Counted from the first letter of the stretch, positions 24,901-33,620 are shown. The stretch is 64,000 nucleotides of DNA from Streptomyces sp. cf386 (GCF_900103585.1 NZ_FNHV01000008.1:312850-376849), one strand, 5' to 3'. A program made the numbers and translations. The notes: generated by a model from the letters alone, not told the origin.

Positions 24901-26292
24901 ATGACGACACCCCAGGAAGAGCTGCTCCCCGCCACACGCCGGGCACTGCTGCACCGCATCGCCATGGCCCAGGCCGAAGGCCGCGCGCCCTCGCTGGTCG
25001 CCGCGGTCGTACGGGACGGCAGAACCGTGTGGCACGGTTCGCGGACGTCGGTGGAGGGGCACGCGCCGGACGAGAACGTTCAGTACCGGATCGGCTCCAT
25101 CACCAAGACCTTCACCGCCGTTCTCGTCCTGCGGCTGCGCGACGAGGGCCTGCTCGACCTCGGTGACCCGCTGGAGAAGCATCTGCCGGGCACAGGCGCG
25201 GGGGAGGCGACCATCGCCGAACTGCTCGCGCACGCCAGTGGGTTGGCGGCCGAGTCGCCCGGACCATGGTGGGAGAGGACCTCCGGAGCGCTGCGGCCCG
25301 AGCTCTCCGACGTGCTGGGCGAGCAGCCCTTCCTGCATCCGTCGGGCCGCCGGTTCCACTACTCGAACCCCGGCTACACCCTGCTGGGCGCGCTGGTCGA
25401 GAAGCTGCGCGGGGCCCCGTGGGAGGACGTACTCCGGCGTGAAGTGCTCGAACCTCTGGGGCTGAAGCGCACGAGTACGCGACCGCAGGCGCCACACGCG
25501 GGAGGCTGGGCGGTGCATCCCTGGGCCGATGTGATGCTTGCCGAGCCTGTCGAAGACCTGGGACGGATGGCGCCGGCCGGTCAACTGTGGTCGACGACTG
25601 GTGACTTGGCGCGGTTCGCGGCCTTCCTGGCCAAGGGCGACGAGCGTGTGCTGAGCGTTGAGTCGCTGCGGGAGATGAGGACGCCGGCGGCTCCGTCGGA
25701 GGCGGCGGATGTGGCGAGCGGCTATGCCTACTGCCTGGGACTGGAGATCCGGCATCAGGACGGCAGGACCCTCGTCGGACATACGGGATCCCTGCCGGGC
25801 TTCCTTGCCTGCCTCACTGTGAGTGTGGAGGACGATCTCGCAGCCGTCGTCCTGGCCAACTGCACATCCGGCCCACTGCTGTTCACCGTCGCCGCCGACC
25901 TCGTCCGTATCGTCGCCGAGGCCGAGCCGCGTATCCCCGATCCTTGGCGTCCGATGCCCGAAGTCGACTCGGCGGTCCTGGAGCTGGCGGGCCAGTGGTA
26001 CTGGGGAACGCATCCCTTCGCTCTGCGGCTGACGGCTGATGGGCTCGTCTCGCTGGAGCCGTTGTCCGGCAAGGGGCGGCGCTCGCGTTTCCGGGCCAAC
26101 GGTGACGGCACATGGACCGGGCTGGAGGGCTACTACGCCAGCGAGCTCCTGAAGGCCGTACGACGCCCGGACGGGGCCGTGGACCATCTGGACCTCGGGT
26201 CGTTCGTCTTCACGCGTCAGCCGTACGACGAGGGGGCTGCTGTGCCGGGAGGAGTGGATCCCGACGGGTGGCGGGGCAGCGGATCGTTCTGA
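24901..26292 (+). CDS. Serine hydrolase of the beta-lactamase/class C PBP family
   Basis: 463 residues. The SxxK motif SITK (in RIGSITKTFTAVL, about residue 66) and the YxN motif YSN (in RFHYSNPGYTLLGALVEKL, about 158) are present; the C-terminal ~120 residues form a separate beta-rich domain (Trp-rich QWYWGTHPFALRL). There is no signal peptide, so the protein is probably cytoplasmic, an esterase or D-aminopeptidase-like enzyme rather than a resistance beta-lactamase. ATG 24901 (MTTPQEE) is chosen over the longer 24859 frame on family grounds. It converges on the GNAT gene across a parS palindrome. Confidence 0.85.
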   Translation: MTTPQEELLPATRRALLHRIAMAQAEGRAPSLVAAVVRDGRTVWHGSRTSVEGHAPDENVQYRIGSITKTFTAVLVLRLRDEGLLDLGDPLEKHLPGTGAGEATIAELLAHASGLAAESPGPWWERTSGALRPELSDVLGEQPFLHPSGRRFHYSNPGYTLLGALVEKLRGAPWEDVLRREVLEPLGLKRTSTRPQAPHAGGWAVHPWADVMLAEPVEDLGRMAPAGQLWSTTGDLARFAAFLAKGDERVLSVESLREMRTPAAPSEAADVASGYAYCLGLEIRHQDGRTLVGHTGSLPGFLACLTVSVEDDLAAVVLANCTSGPLLFTVAADLVRIVAEAEPRIPDPWRPMPEVDSAVLELAGQWYWGTHPFALRLTADGLVSLEPLSGKGRRSRFRANGDGTWTGLEGYYASELLKAVRRPDGAVDHLDLGSFVFTRQPYDEGAAVPGGVDPDGWRGSGSF

Positions 26293-26298
26293 CGGTCT

Positions 26299-26336
26299 GG
26301 TGATGGGCCTGTTTCACGTGAAACAGGCCCATCACC
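26299..26336. terminator. parS site inside a 38-bp perfect palindrome
   Basis: A perfect palindrome spans 26299-26336, with TGTTTCACGTGAAACA at 26310-26325 in its centre. It lies between the stop codons of two convergent genes (26292 and 26340) and could form a bidirectional terminator hairpin. The parS call is firm; termination is inferred. Confidence 0.85.
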
Positions 26337-26339
26337 GTT

Positions 26340-26792
26340 TCACAACTGGATCTTGAAGCCCATGTGCGAGGACGTGAAGCCGAGCCGCTCGTAGAAGCGG
26401 TGGGCGTCCGTACGGCTCTTGTCGGAGGTCAGCTGCACCAACTGGCAGTTCTGCCGCCGGGATTCATCGATCGCCCACTCGATGAGCTGCGTGCCCAGGC
26501 CGCTACCGCGCTCGTCGGCGTGGATGCGTACGGCTTCGATGATCGACCTGGTCGAGCCGCGCCGCGACAGCCCGGGGATGACCGTGAGCTGGAGCGTGCC
26601 GACGACACGGCCCTCGCGGACGGCGACGACCAGGTGCTGGTTCGGGTCGCTGCTGAGTCGCTCGAACGCGGCCCGGTATGGGGTCAGGTCGTCCAGTGAC
26701 TCACGTTGGGCGCCCAGCGGATCGTCCGCGAGCATGCCGACGATCGCGGGGATGTCATCGGTGACAGCCGGGCGTATCTCAAGATCTCCCAT
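26340..26792 (-). CDS. GNAT-family N-acetyltransferase
   Basis: 150 residues with a single GNAT fold: MGDLEIRPAVTDDIPAIVGML, the beta-bulge region VVGTLQLTVIPGL, the acetyl-CoA P-loop ADERGSGLGTQLIEWAI near 92-108 (Q/RxxGxG/A), and the C-terminal AHRFYERLGF. Substrate unknown. It starts 9 nt after the marR-type stop codon, so the two form an operon. Confidence 0.9.
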   Translation of the reverse strand: MGDLEIRPAVTDDIPAIVGMLADDPLGAQRESLDDLTPYRAAFERLSSDPNQHLVVAVREGRVVGTLQLTVIPGLSRRGSTRSIIEAVRIHADERGSGLGTQLIEWAIDESRRQNCQLVQLTSDKSRTDAHRFYERLGFTSSHMGFKIQL

Positions 26793-26801
26793 GCTCGCAC
26801 C

Positions 26802-27260
26802 CTATGCGGGTGCCCGGAGGGTCTCCACGACCCGGACCAGGGGAACGAGTTCAGGGTTCTGCGCGGCTTGGTCGAGGGCCTCACGCAGAGCCGTGTCGTT
26901 GGTGGGGCGGGCCTCTTCGAGGAGCTTGAGTCCTGTTTCGGTGACGTTGGTGTAGATGCCACGGCGGTCGGTGGGGCAGAGGTAGCGGGAGAGCAGGCCG
27001 CGGTCTTCCAGGCGGGTGACGAGGCGGGTGGTGGCGCTCTGGCTGAGGAGGACCGCGTCGGCGACCTGCTTCATCTGCAGGTGGCCGCCTTCGCCGTCGT
27101 GCTGGCGGCTGAGGACGTCGAGCAGGGAGTACTCGCGCACGCTGAGGTCGTGCCCGGCCTGCAGGGCGCGCTCGATGTGCGCCTCGATCCTCCCGTGCAG
27201 CAGGGAGAGGGCGCACCAGCCCTGGGCGAGGGCGGTGAGCGCGGGGTCCGTCGCTGTCAT
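26802..27260 (-). CDS. MarR-family transcriptional regulator
   Basis: 152 residues, a normal MarR length. The winged helix is visible as LSVREYSLLDVLSRQ, MKQVADAVLLSQSATTRLVTRLEDRGLLSRYLCPTDRRGIYTNVTETG. GTG/ATG choices exist; ATG 27260 has GGAGGAA 6 nt upstream and removes a Cys-rich 39-residue extension present only in the longest frame. It is divergent from an MFS exporter, a typical MarR-target arrangement, and the paired TGCAAGTAT boxes between them are likely operators. Confidence 0.9.
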   Translation of the reverse strand: MTATDPALTALAQGWCALSLLHGRIEAHIERALQAGHDLSVREYSLLDVLSRQHDGEGGHLQMKQVADAVLLSQSATTRLVTRLEDRGLLSRYLCPTDRRGIYTNVTETGLKLLEEARPTNDTALREALDQAAQNPELVPLVRVVETLRAPA

Positions 27261-27323
27261 GGCGTTTCCTCCGTCCCGGAGCGGCTGAAGCCAGGATAGA
27301 GCAGAGTCGCAATAGTCTGCGCT

Positions 27324-27349
27324 TGCAAGTATGCCGCGTGTGCAAGTAT
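27324..27349. promoter_or_regulatory. Paired TGCAAGTAT repeats between marR-type and MFS genes
   Basis: TGCAAGTAT is present at 27324-27332 and 27341-27349, 17 bp apart (about 1.6 helical turns), in the divergent promoter region. They are candidates for the MarR protein's operator. Confidence 0.5.
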
Positions 27350-27401
27350 TGTCATCACGTGTAAAGCGCTCCTGCAATCGTATGGGAAGGTGTACCCCTT
27401 C

Positions 27402-28613
27402 ATGCCTCTCGCGCTTCTGGCCCTCGCGATCGGGGCCTTCGGAATCGGAACGACCGAGTTTGTGATCATGGGGCTGCTGCCCGAGGTCGCGGGCGACTTC
27501 GGGGTCTCCATCCCCACCGCCGGGTTCCTGGTGACCGGCTACGCGCTCGGCGTCGTCCTCGGCGCTCCCCTGATGACCGTGCTCGGCACCAAGGTCTCCC
27601 GCAAGCGCATGCTGATGCTGCTGATGGGACTGTTCATCATCGGCAACCTGCTGTCAGCGGTCGCTCCCGCCTTCGCCGTCATGCTGATCGGCCGTGTCGT
27701 CGCCTCGCTCGCCCATGGTGCCTTCTTCGGCATCGGCTCGGTCGTGGCGGCCGACCTGGTCGCCCCGGACAAGAAGGCCGGCGCCATCGCGATGATGTTC
27801 ACCGGCCTGACCGTGGCCAATGTCGTCGGCGTCCCGCTGGGCACGTTCGTCGGGCAGTCCGTCGGCTGGCGCGTCACCTTCGGCATCGTCGCCGCCCTCG
27901 GCTTCGTCGGCCTGGCAGGCGTGGCCAAGCTCGTCCCGGACATGCCCAAGCAGCAGGGCGTACGCTTGCGCCACGAACTGGCCGCCTTCAAGAACGCCCA
28001 GGTCCTGCTCGCCATGGCGATGACGGTGCTCGGCTTCGGCGGCGTCTTCGCGGCCATCACCTACATCGCGCCGATGATGACCCATGTCGCCGGCTTCTCC
28101 GACGGCTCGGTCACCTGGCTGCTGGTCCTGTTCGGGCTCGGCATGGTCGGCGGCAACCTGGTCGGCGGCAAGTACGCCGACCGCGCGCTGATGCCCATGC
28201 TGTACGTCTCCCTGGGGGCCCTCGCCCTCGTGCTCGCGCTCTTCACGCTGACCGCGCAGAACAAGATCCTCGCGGCGATCACGATCGCGCTGATCGGTGC
28301 CCTGGGCTTCGCCACCGTGCCGCCGCTGCAGAAGCGCGTCCTCGACCAGGCGCACGGCGCCCCGACGCTGGCGTCGGCCGTGAACATCGGCGCCTTCAAC
28401 CTCGGCAACGCCCTGTCCGCCTGGCTCGGCGGCCTCGTCATCGGGGCCGGGTTCGGCTACACGTCCCCCAACTGGGTCGGCGCCGCCCTCGCCGCCGCCG
28501 CGCTGCTGCTCGCCTTCCTCTCGGCCGCACTGGAGCGCCGCGACGGAGCGGCCCCCAGCCCCGTCGTCACGGGCACCGCGCCCGCTGACCAGCGAGCCAC
28601 CGCCCACCACTGA
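27402..28613 (+). CDS. MFS efflux transporter, AraJ/YdhP type
   Basis: 403 residues and 12 helices. The N-terminus PLALLALAIGAFGIGTTEFVIMGLLPEVA is the hallmark of the AraJ/YdhP/chloramphenicol-exporter branch of drug-H+ antiporters, and the motif GTKVSRKRMLMLLMG follows helix 2. Regulation by the divergent MarR-type protein is likely. ATG 27402 is preferred (GGAAGG 11 nt upstream); the GTG at 27390 overlaps the ribosome-binding site. Confidence 0.9.
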   Translation: MPLALLALAIGAFGIGTTEFVIMGLLPEVAGDFGVSIPTAGFLVTGYALGVVLGAPLMTVLGTKVSRKRMLMLLMGLFIIGNLLSAVAPAFAVMLIGRVVASLAHGAFFGIGSVVAADLVAPDKKAGAIAMMFTGLTVANVVGVPLGTFVGQSVGWRVTFGIVAALGFVGLAGVAKLVPDMPKQQGVRLRHELAAFKNAQVLLAMAMTVLGFGGVFAAITYIAPMMTHVAGFSDGSVTWLLVLFGLGMVGGNLVGGKYADRALMPMLYVSLGALALVLALFTLTAQNKILAAITIALIGALGFATVPPLQKRVLDQAHGAPTLASAVNIGAFNLGNALSAWLGGLVIGAGFGYTSPNWVGAALAAAALLLAFLSAALERRDGAAPSPVVTGTAPADQRATAHH

Positions 28614-28700
28614 TCCGACCCGTGTGCGGCGTCAGGGCCGCCGCCGCACATACGGCCCCGTGACTGTCCACCTCGGCACCACACCGCAAGGAGAACCCTC

Positions 28701-29123
28701 ATGAGCACCGCCACCGCCATCGCCCCCTTGACCACCCAGGACGCCGACGTCCTTGTCGCCGCCGCACACCAGGCCGCCGAGGCCGCCGGGGTGACCGTCA
28801 GCGTCACGATCCTGGACGCCGGAGGTCAGCTGCTCGCCTTCCGGCGGGACGACCGAGCCGTGCTGATCTCCGGGGAGACCAGCACGCGTAAGGCCTACAC
28901 GGCACTCCAGCTCGATGCCCCCACCGTCGATCTCGTCGACGCCGTGCAGCCTGGTGGCCTCTTCCACACCCTGCCCACCGCTCTCGATCGGCCGCTGCTC
29001 TTCATCGCGGGCGGTGTGCCGATCCATCGAGACGGCCGACTGATCGGAGCGATCGGGGTCGGCGGCGGCGCGCCCGAGCAGGACCACCAGTTCGCGACGG
29101 CCGCGATCGAGGCACTCGTCTGA
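28701..29123 (+). CDS. GlcG/HbpS-family protein (haem-binding-like)
   Basis: 140 residues covering the whole DUF336/GlcG fold: VSVTILDAGGQLLAFRRDDRA, SGETSTRKAYTAL, and the glycine-rich GGVPIHRDGRLIGAIGVGGG. Members include HbpS, a redox and haem sensor of Streptomyces, but this protein has no signal peptide and is probably cytoplasmic. It starts 87 nt after the MFS gene, so it may be in the same transcript. Exact role unknown. Confidence 0.85.
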   Translation: MSTATAIAPLTTQDADVLVAAAHQAAEAAGVTVSVTILDAGGQLLAFRRDDRAVLISGETSTRKAYTALQLDAPTVDLVDAVQPGGLFHTLPTALDRPLLFIAGGVPIHRDGRLIGAIGVGGGAPEQDHQFATAAIEALV

Positions 29124-29145
29124 CAGCACCGCCGTGTCGACGACG

Positions 29146-29176
29146 AAGCGCCGGTCCCTGATGAGGACCGGCGCTT
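29146..29176. terminator. Terminator after the GlcG-family gene
   Basis: AAGCGCCGGTCC (29146-29157) pairs with GGACCGGCGCTT (29165-29176) over a 7-nt loop, followed by CCTT. The gene ends at 29123 and a convergent gene ends at 29209, so it may serve both. Confidence 0.85.
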
Positions 29177-29208
29177 CCTTCGGTTGCTTCGGCTCGTAGC
29201 CGCTCGCT

Positions 29209-30147
29209 TCAGCCCGCCGCCACCGTCAGGGGAGCGAATCGCCTGGTCCAGTCGCCGGGCAGTTCCGCGATGCCGTGCGTCATGACCGAGTTGAAGGCGA
29301 CGGATGCCAGACCGTGCTCCTTCGCCCAGGTCAGCAGCTCCTCGTGGCGGACGTCGATGTCGGTGCGCAACGGGCGGTCCGTGTGGGCGGCGAGGGAGGC
29401 GATGAGTGCCTTCGCGGTCTCCGTGTCGTGGGCGATCAGCGGGCCCACGACCTGCGTGTCCATGTTGGGCCAGGCGCCCGCGTATCCGACGATCCGGCCG
29501 TTCGCCTCGGCGACGCGCAGCTGGTCGGTGAAAGCGGGGAGCCGCGTGATGATGTGCGTGCGGTCGGGGCCGAACACCTCTTCGTCGAGCCGCACGATCG
29601 CGGTCAGGTCCTCGGCGGTGGCCGCGCGCGTGGCGACCTCGGGTGCCGACGAGGCGGGGCGGAAGTGGCCGCGCAGCATCTCCGCCCGACCCGTGGCCTT
29701 GAAGCCGAGTTCCTCGTAGAGGGGTCGGCCGTTCGGCGTCGCGTGCAGTGTCAGTGGGGTCGGGCCCATCGCGGAGATGACGTGACGCATCAGTCGGCGT
29801 CCGATGCCCTGTCGGGCATGCCGCTCGGCGACCAGGACCATGCCGATGGCTCCCAGATCGGGTCGGCCCTGAGGTCCGTACTCCGTGACCACGCAGGCGC
29901 TGACGAGACCGCCGTCGGGGTCGTCGATGCCATATCCCTTGCCGGCCGTGAGGAGGAACCCCCACTTGTGTTCCTCACGGGGCCAGCCCCGATCCTCGGA
30001 CAAGTCGGCGCAGGCGGTGAGGTCGCGAGGCGTCAGACGGCGGATGGGCAGAGCGGCGAGGGAAGGAGTCGGCACGCAGGTCAGGCTGTCTGACGACTGC
30101 CCTGGTCGTCCAGCCGTTTCCGGGGAGACGTACGAGCTTTTGGCCAT
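29209..30147 (-). CDS. Tandem GNAT acetyltransferase (two domains)
   Basis: 312 residues. Two GNAT-like domains in series: the first has the P-loop-type AERHARQGIGRRLMRHVI and PLYEELGF; the second (about 175-312) has EANGRIVGYAGAWPNMDTQVVGPLIAHD but a weaker acetyl-CoA loop and is probably non-catalytic. Similar didomain proteins include mycothiol synthase-like and YjdJ-type enzymes; I cannot assign the substrate. Start at ATG 30147, spaced 8 nt from GGTGG; ATG 30159 is possible. It is divergent from the HAD gene across a parS site. Confidence 0.8.
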   Translation of the reverse strand: MAKSSYVSPETAGRPGQSSDSLTCVPTPSLAALPIRRLTPRDLTACADLSEDRGWPREEHKWGFLLTAGKGYGIDDPDGGLVSACVVTEYGPQGRPDLGAIGMVLVAERHARQGIGRRLMRHVISAMGPTPLTLHATPNGRPLYEELGFKATGRAEMLRGHFRPASSAPEVATRAATAEDLTAIVRLDEEVFGPDRTHIITRLPAFTDQLRVAEANGRIVGYAGAWPNMDTQVVGPLIAHDTETAKALIASLAAHTDRPLRTDIDVRHEELLTWAKEHGLASVAFNSVMTHGIAELPGDWTRRFAPLTVAAG

Positions 30148-30185
30148 GTCATGGACCACCGCACAATGAGCCGGCTGACGCCGGG

Positions 30186-30201
30186 TGTTTCACGTGAAAC
30201 A
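30186..30201. other. parS (ParB-binding site)
   Basis: TGTTTCACGTGAAACA exact, in the divergent gap between the GNAT didomain gene and the HAD phosphatase gene, about 90 bp upstream of the latter's probable -10. Confidence 0.93.
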
Positions 30202-30291
30202 TGGACGAACGGCGAGCGTCCATCAAAGGGCGACCATCAGAGGGCGTTCGGTGAGCGTCCGCCGGGACGTGGGAGCGACAGCCCGTCCCAT

Positions 30292-30297
30292 TAGCCT
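30292..30297 (+). promoter_or_regulatory. -10 hexamer of a leaderless HAD transcript
   Basis: TAGCCT ends 8 nt before the ATG at 30306 and no ribosome-binding site lies between them. Confidence 0.5.
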
Positions 30298-30305
30298 CAA
30301 GCCCC

Positions 30306-30938
30306 ATGGCCAGACTTCACCTCTTCGACCTCGATGGCACGCTCCTGCACGGAACCACCGCCCCGGTGGAGATCTCACGGCAACTCGGGCTGGAAGCGGA
30401 GACCGTGGCGCTCGACCGGGAGATCTCGGCGGGGCTGATCGGACCGCCGGAGTACGCGACGCGGGTGTATGCGCTCTGGGCGGATCTCACCGAGACCCAT
30501 GTGAGGGTCGCCTTCGAGGGTGCTCCTTGGCTGGCCCGGATCCGTGACGTCTGGGCGGAGATCAGGGGACAGGGCGACTACTGCGCCGTTGTGTCCCTCT
30601 CGCCCTCCTTCTTCGTGGAGCGGCTGACGGCCTGGGGAGCGCATGCGGCGTACGGTTCCCGCTTTCCCGCCGTGCCGTTCACCGAGCCCGTCGACCCGGC
30701 GGGAGTGCTCAGTGCCGCGGCCAAGGTGCGTATCGCCGACCGGCTCTGCGAGGAGTTCGGGGTGACGCGGGCCGACTGCGTTGCCTATGGCGATTCACTG
30801 TCGGACAAGGACCTGTTCGGTGCGGTCTCGGTTTCCGTCGCCGTCAACGCGGATCACCATCTGGCCGGACTCGCGACCCACTCTTACATGGGGATGGATC
30901 TGTGGGAAGCCTATGAATTGGTACGCGGCAGCCGGTAA
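30306..30938 (+). CDS. HAD-superfamily phosphatase (SerB-like)
   Basis: 210 residues. The nucleophile motif FDLDGTLL is at residues 7-14; motif II Ser/Thr is in VSLSPSFF near 98; the Lys lies near 140 (AAKVRIADRL); motif IV is YGDSLSDKDLF near 162. The helical cap after motif I identifies the IB subclass, which includes phosphoserine phosphatase-like enzymes. Several actinobacterial members act on small phosphates; this substrate is unknown. A TAGCCT hexamer 8 nt before the ATG suggests leaderless translation. Confidence 0.85.
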   Translation: MARLHLFDLDGTLLHGTTAPVEISRQLGLEAETVALDREISAGLIGPPEYATRVYALWADLTETHVRVAFEGAPWLARIRDVWAEIRGQGDYCAVVSLSPSFFVERLTAWGAHAAYGSRFPAVPFTEPVDPAGVLSAAAKVRIADRLCEEFGVTRADCVAYGDSLSDKDLFGAVSVSVAVNADHHLAGLATHSYMGMDLWEAYELVRGSR

Positions 30939-31352
30939 TTGAAGGAATTGCTCGTTCGCTGCCGCGCCCAATTCGTGAGAGACGAAGGGGGGACTTGTGA
31001 TCGGGCCGTCGGCCGGTAGGGTCGACTCCGGTTCGTGTCCGAGCTGTGATGCAGACCCCCGGCGCGGACCGATCGCAAGGCAACGCAGCTTAACGGGACG
31101 GAGAGATCGAAGACCCGCATTCTCGGGTATGCGGCCAGGTTGCTCACGCGCGGTGGGATGCTGCGGTGAGAGTACTGCGGCCAATGTCACACTCTCGCCT
31201 TACTTGTCCGTACCGAGTGTGAATACGGGTTGAATGTGGCCGCATTGGTCACGGCAACGAACGGGGAAAGCAAGCCGTCACGGGGGAAGCAGGCATCTTC
31301 CGACTGAGGAAGTGCGCAGACCGACCGAAAGATGTTCGAGGCGAGGCACACC
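30939..31352 (+). other. 414-bp gap before the flavohaemoglobin gene
   Basis: No gene with codon bias is present. The gap contains Ser/Asn-poor, A-rich patches (near 31105 and 31230) that differ from the GC-rich surroundings. A long 5' leader for the downstream gene is possible; no known riboswitch motif could be recognised. Confidence 0.4.
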
Positions 31353-33104
31353 ATGGACGCTCCGACCACCACGTCGGCCGACAACGGCACTTCCGGCGGC
31401 GGGGGCGGCTGGTTCACGCCGCGCAAGCAGCCGGCGGCTACACCGGGCACCGAACAGGAGACGGCCGACGGCCGCCGCCTGGCAGCGATGCGCCCGGTCG
31501 GCAGGACGGCGACGGCCGCGGGCACGGCCCCGTCGTCCCAGGAAGGCACACAGCCCGACTCGACGGACGGCTCGGCGGAGCCGGCCCCCGCGGACGACGT
31601 CGGCTTCGGTCCCGGCACACAGGACCCCGCCACCCACCTCGCCCCCGAACAAGGCGCACCGGCCGCGACACCGACTCCAGCCACGCCCACCCCGAGTCAC
31701 ATATCGCGCCCGATGTACACACCGGCCTCGGCCACAGGCCAAGTGGCCTCAGCTTTCGCCCCGGCCCCAGGTCAGTCCCCTGCCTTTGCCCCGGCCCCGG
31801 CCCAAGAGCCGCCCGCCTCCGCGTTCGTCTCGCCCCAAGCCCAAACCCGAGCCCAAACCCGAGGCCAGGCGCCCCCTGCTCACCCCCAAGCGCCCACAGG
31901 TCACCCGGCGATATCGAGCCCCGCCCCCACCTCCCCACCCTCCCCCCAACTGCACGTTCCGACCCAGCGCCCCGCCCCGCCCCAAGCCGCCTCTCCGGAC
32001 GCCATCCTGATCCGCCGGACGATGGCCGAGGTCGGCCCGGTCGCTGACAAGGTCACCTCGTACTTCTACGCGCTGCTCTTCGTGCGCCACCCCGATCTGC
32101 GCTCCCTGTTCCCCGCCGCGATGGACACCCAGCGGGACCGGCTGCTCAAGGCCCTCCTCACGGCGGCCGAGCACATCGACAACAAGCCCGTTCTCGTCGA
32201 GTACCTGCAGAACCTCGGCCGCGGCCACCGCAAGTACGGAACCCGGGCCGAGCACTACCCGGCCGTCGGCGAATGCCTCATCGGCGCGCTGAGCAAGTAC
32301 GCCGGCGGCGTCTGGGACGGGGAGATGGAGGCCGCCTGGGTGCGGGCCTACACGACCATCTCGCAGGTCATGATCGATGCCGCGGCGGCGGACGAACTAC
32401 GCGCCCCCGCCTGGTGGTACGCGGAGGTCGTGTCGCACGACCTCAGGACCCCGGACGTCGCGGTCGTCACCGTCCGTCCCGACCAGCCCTATCCCTTCCT
32501 CGCCGGGCAGTACACGAGCCTGGAGACGCCCTGGTGGCCGAGGATCTGGCGGCACTACTCCTTCGCCTCGGCGCCCCGTTCCGACGGGCTGCTGACGTTC
32601 CATGTGAAGGCCGTGCCCGCGGGCTGGGTCTCCAACGCGCTGGTGCACCGTGCCCGGCCGGGGGACATCATCCGGCTGGGCCCGCCGGCCGGTTCGATGA
32701 CCGTGGATCACACCACGGCCAGTGGTCTGCTCTGTCTGGGCGGAGGCACCGGCATAGCGCCCATCAAGGCGCTGATCGAGGATGTCGCCGAGCATGGTGA
32801 ACGGCGACCGGTCGAGGTCTTCTACGGAGCCCGCAGCGATCAGGACCTGTACGACATCGACACGATGCTCCGGCTCAAGCAGTCCCACCCGTGGTTGGAG
32901 GTCCGCCCGGTGGTGGACCGGCACGGGCTCCTCCAGCTTCCCGACGCCATACGGGAGTACGGGCCCTGGACCGAGTACGACGCCTACGTCTCCGGACCGC
33001 CCGGCATGATCCGCAGCGGTGTGGACGCGCTGAGAGACGTCGGCATCCCGTCCGAGCGCATACGGCATGACTCGGTGGAGGAGCTCGTCGTCATCGGGGA
33101 CTGA
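31353..33104 (+). CDS. Flavohaemoglobin-like oxidoreductase with long Pro/Ala-rich N-terminus
   Basis: 583 residues. Residues 1-213 are low-complexity Pro/Ala/Thr/Gln sequence. A globin domain follows (about 214-350: IRRTMAEVGPVADKVTSYFY, FVRHPDLRSLFP, and the proximal-His region LGRGHRKYG). Then comes a ferredoxin-NADP reductase-like module (about 360-583) with the FAD motif RHYSFASAP and the NAD(P) loop GGGTGIAPIKAL. Flavohaemoglobins turn NO and O2 into nitrate. Start: ATG 31353 has GAGG 7 nt upstream; ATG 31332 has none. Confidence 0.85.
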   Translation: MDAPTTTSADNGTSGGGGGWFTPRKQPAATPGTEQETADGRRLAAMRPVGRTATAAGTAPSSQEGTQPDSTDGSAEPAPADDVGFGPGTQDPATHLAPEQGAPAATPTPATPTPSHISRPMYTPASATGQVASAFAPAPGQSPAFAPAPAQEPPASAFVSPQAQTRAQTRGQAPPAHPQAPTGHPAISSPAPTSPPSPQLHVPTQRPAPPQAASPDAILIRRTMAEVGPVADKVTSYFYALLFVRHPDLRSLFPAAMDTQRDRLLKALLTAAEHIDNKPVLVEYLQNLGRGHRKYGTRAEHYPAVGECLIGALSKYAGGVWDGEMEAAWVRAYTTISQVMIDAAAADELRAPAWWYAEVVSHDLRTPDVAVVTVRPDQPYPFLAGQYTSLETPWWPRIWRHYSFASAPRSDGLLTFHVKAVPAGWVSNALVHRARPGDIIRLGPPAGSMTVDHTTASGLLCLGGGTGIAPIKALIEDVAEHGERRPVEVFYGARSDQDLYDIDTMLRLKQSHPWLEVRPVVDRHGLLQLPDAIREYGPWTEYDAYVSGPPGMIRSGVDALRDVGIPSERIRHDSVEELVVIGD

Positions 33105-33116
33105 CCTTCGGTCGCA

Positions 33117-33599
33117 TCAGCCCAGGTCGGGGGCGTGCATCGCGCGGACGCCCTCGATGTTCCCGTCCAGGTAGTGCCGTAGCGACAGCGGTACGAGATG
33201 GACAGAGGCGATGCCGACCCGGGTGAACGGCACCCGTACGATCTCGTACTCGCCGATGGGCTCGTCCACCTCAGGCCCGTGCCGCAAGGACGTGTCCATC
33301 GACTCCAGGCGGCAGACGAAGAAGTGCTGCACCTTCACACCGGTCGCGCCGCCGTCCTCGCCGATGTGCTCGACGGTGTCGACGAAGCAGGGCACGACAT
33401 CGATGATCTTGGCGCCGAGCTCCTCGTACACCTCGCGGTGCAGGGCGTCGACGACAGTCGTGTCTGTCGGCTCGACCCCGCCACCGGGAGTGAGCCAGTA
33501 GGGATCCACACCGGGCTTGGTGCGCTTGATCAGGATCAGGTCGTCGCCGTCCAGCAGAACGGCGCGGGCGGTGCGCTTGACCACGGGTCGGACGGTCAT
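33117..33599 (-). CDS. NUDIX hydrolase
   Basis: 160 residues with the NUDIX box GGGVEPTDTTVVDALHREVY followed by EELGA. The REVYEEL core and the final Gly are present, but the first Glu position of the box reads Thr, so metal binding may be altered. The family hydrolyses nucleoside diphosphate derivatives; the substrate is not predictable. Start at ATG 33599; a longer frame to 33662 would translate through the parS-like site. It converges on the flavohaemoglobin gene. Confidence 0.85.
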   Translation of the reverse strand: MTVRPVVKRTARAVLLDGDDLILIKRTKPGVDPYWLTPGGGVEPTDTTVVDALHREVYEELGAKIIDVVPCFVDTVEHIGEDGGATGVKVQHFFVCRLESMDTSLRHGPEVDEPIGEYEIVRVPFTRVGIASVHLVPLSLRHYLDGNIEGVRAMHAPDLG

Positions 33600-33620
33600 G
33601 GGAGAAATGTGGCCCGGCTG

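Noticed and set aside
24901..26292. Antibiotic-resistance beta-lactamase
   Set aside because: There is no signal peptide and the fused C-terminal domain is typical of esterase/class C PBP-like hydrolases.
30939..31352. Possible riboswitch (c-di-AMP, cobalamin) before the flavohaemoglobin gene
   Set aside because: None of the conserved strings of known classes could be matched, so only a long leader is stated.
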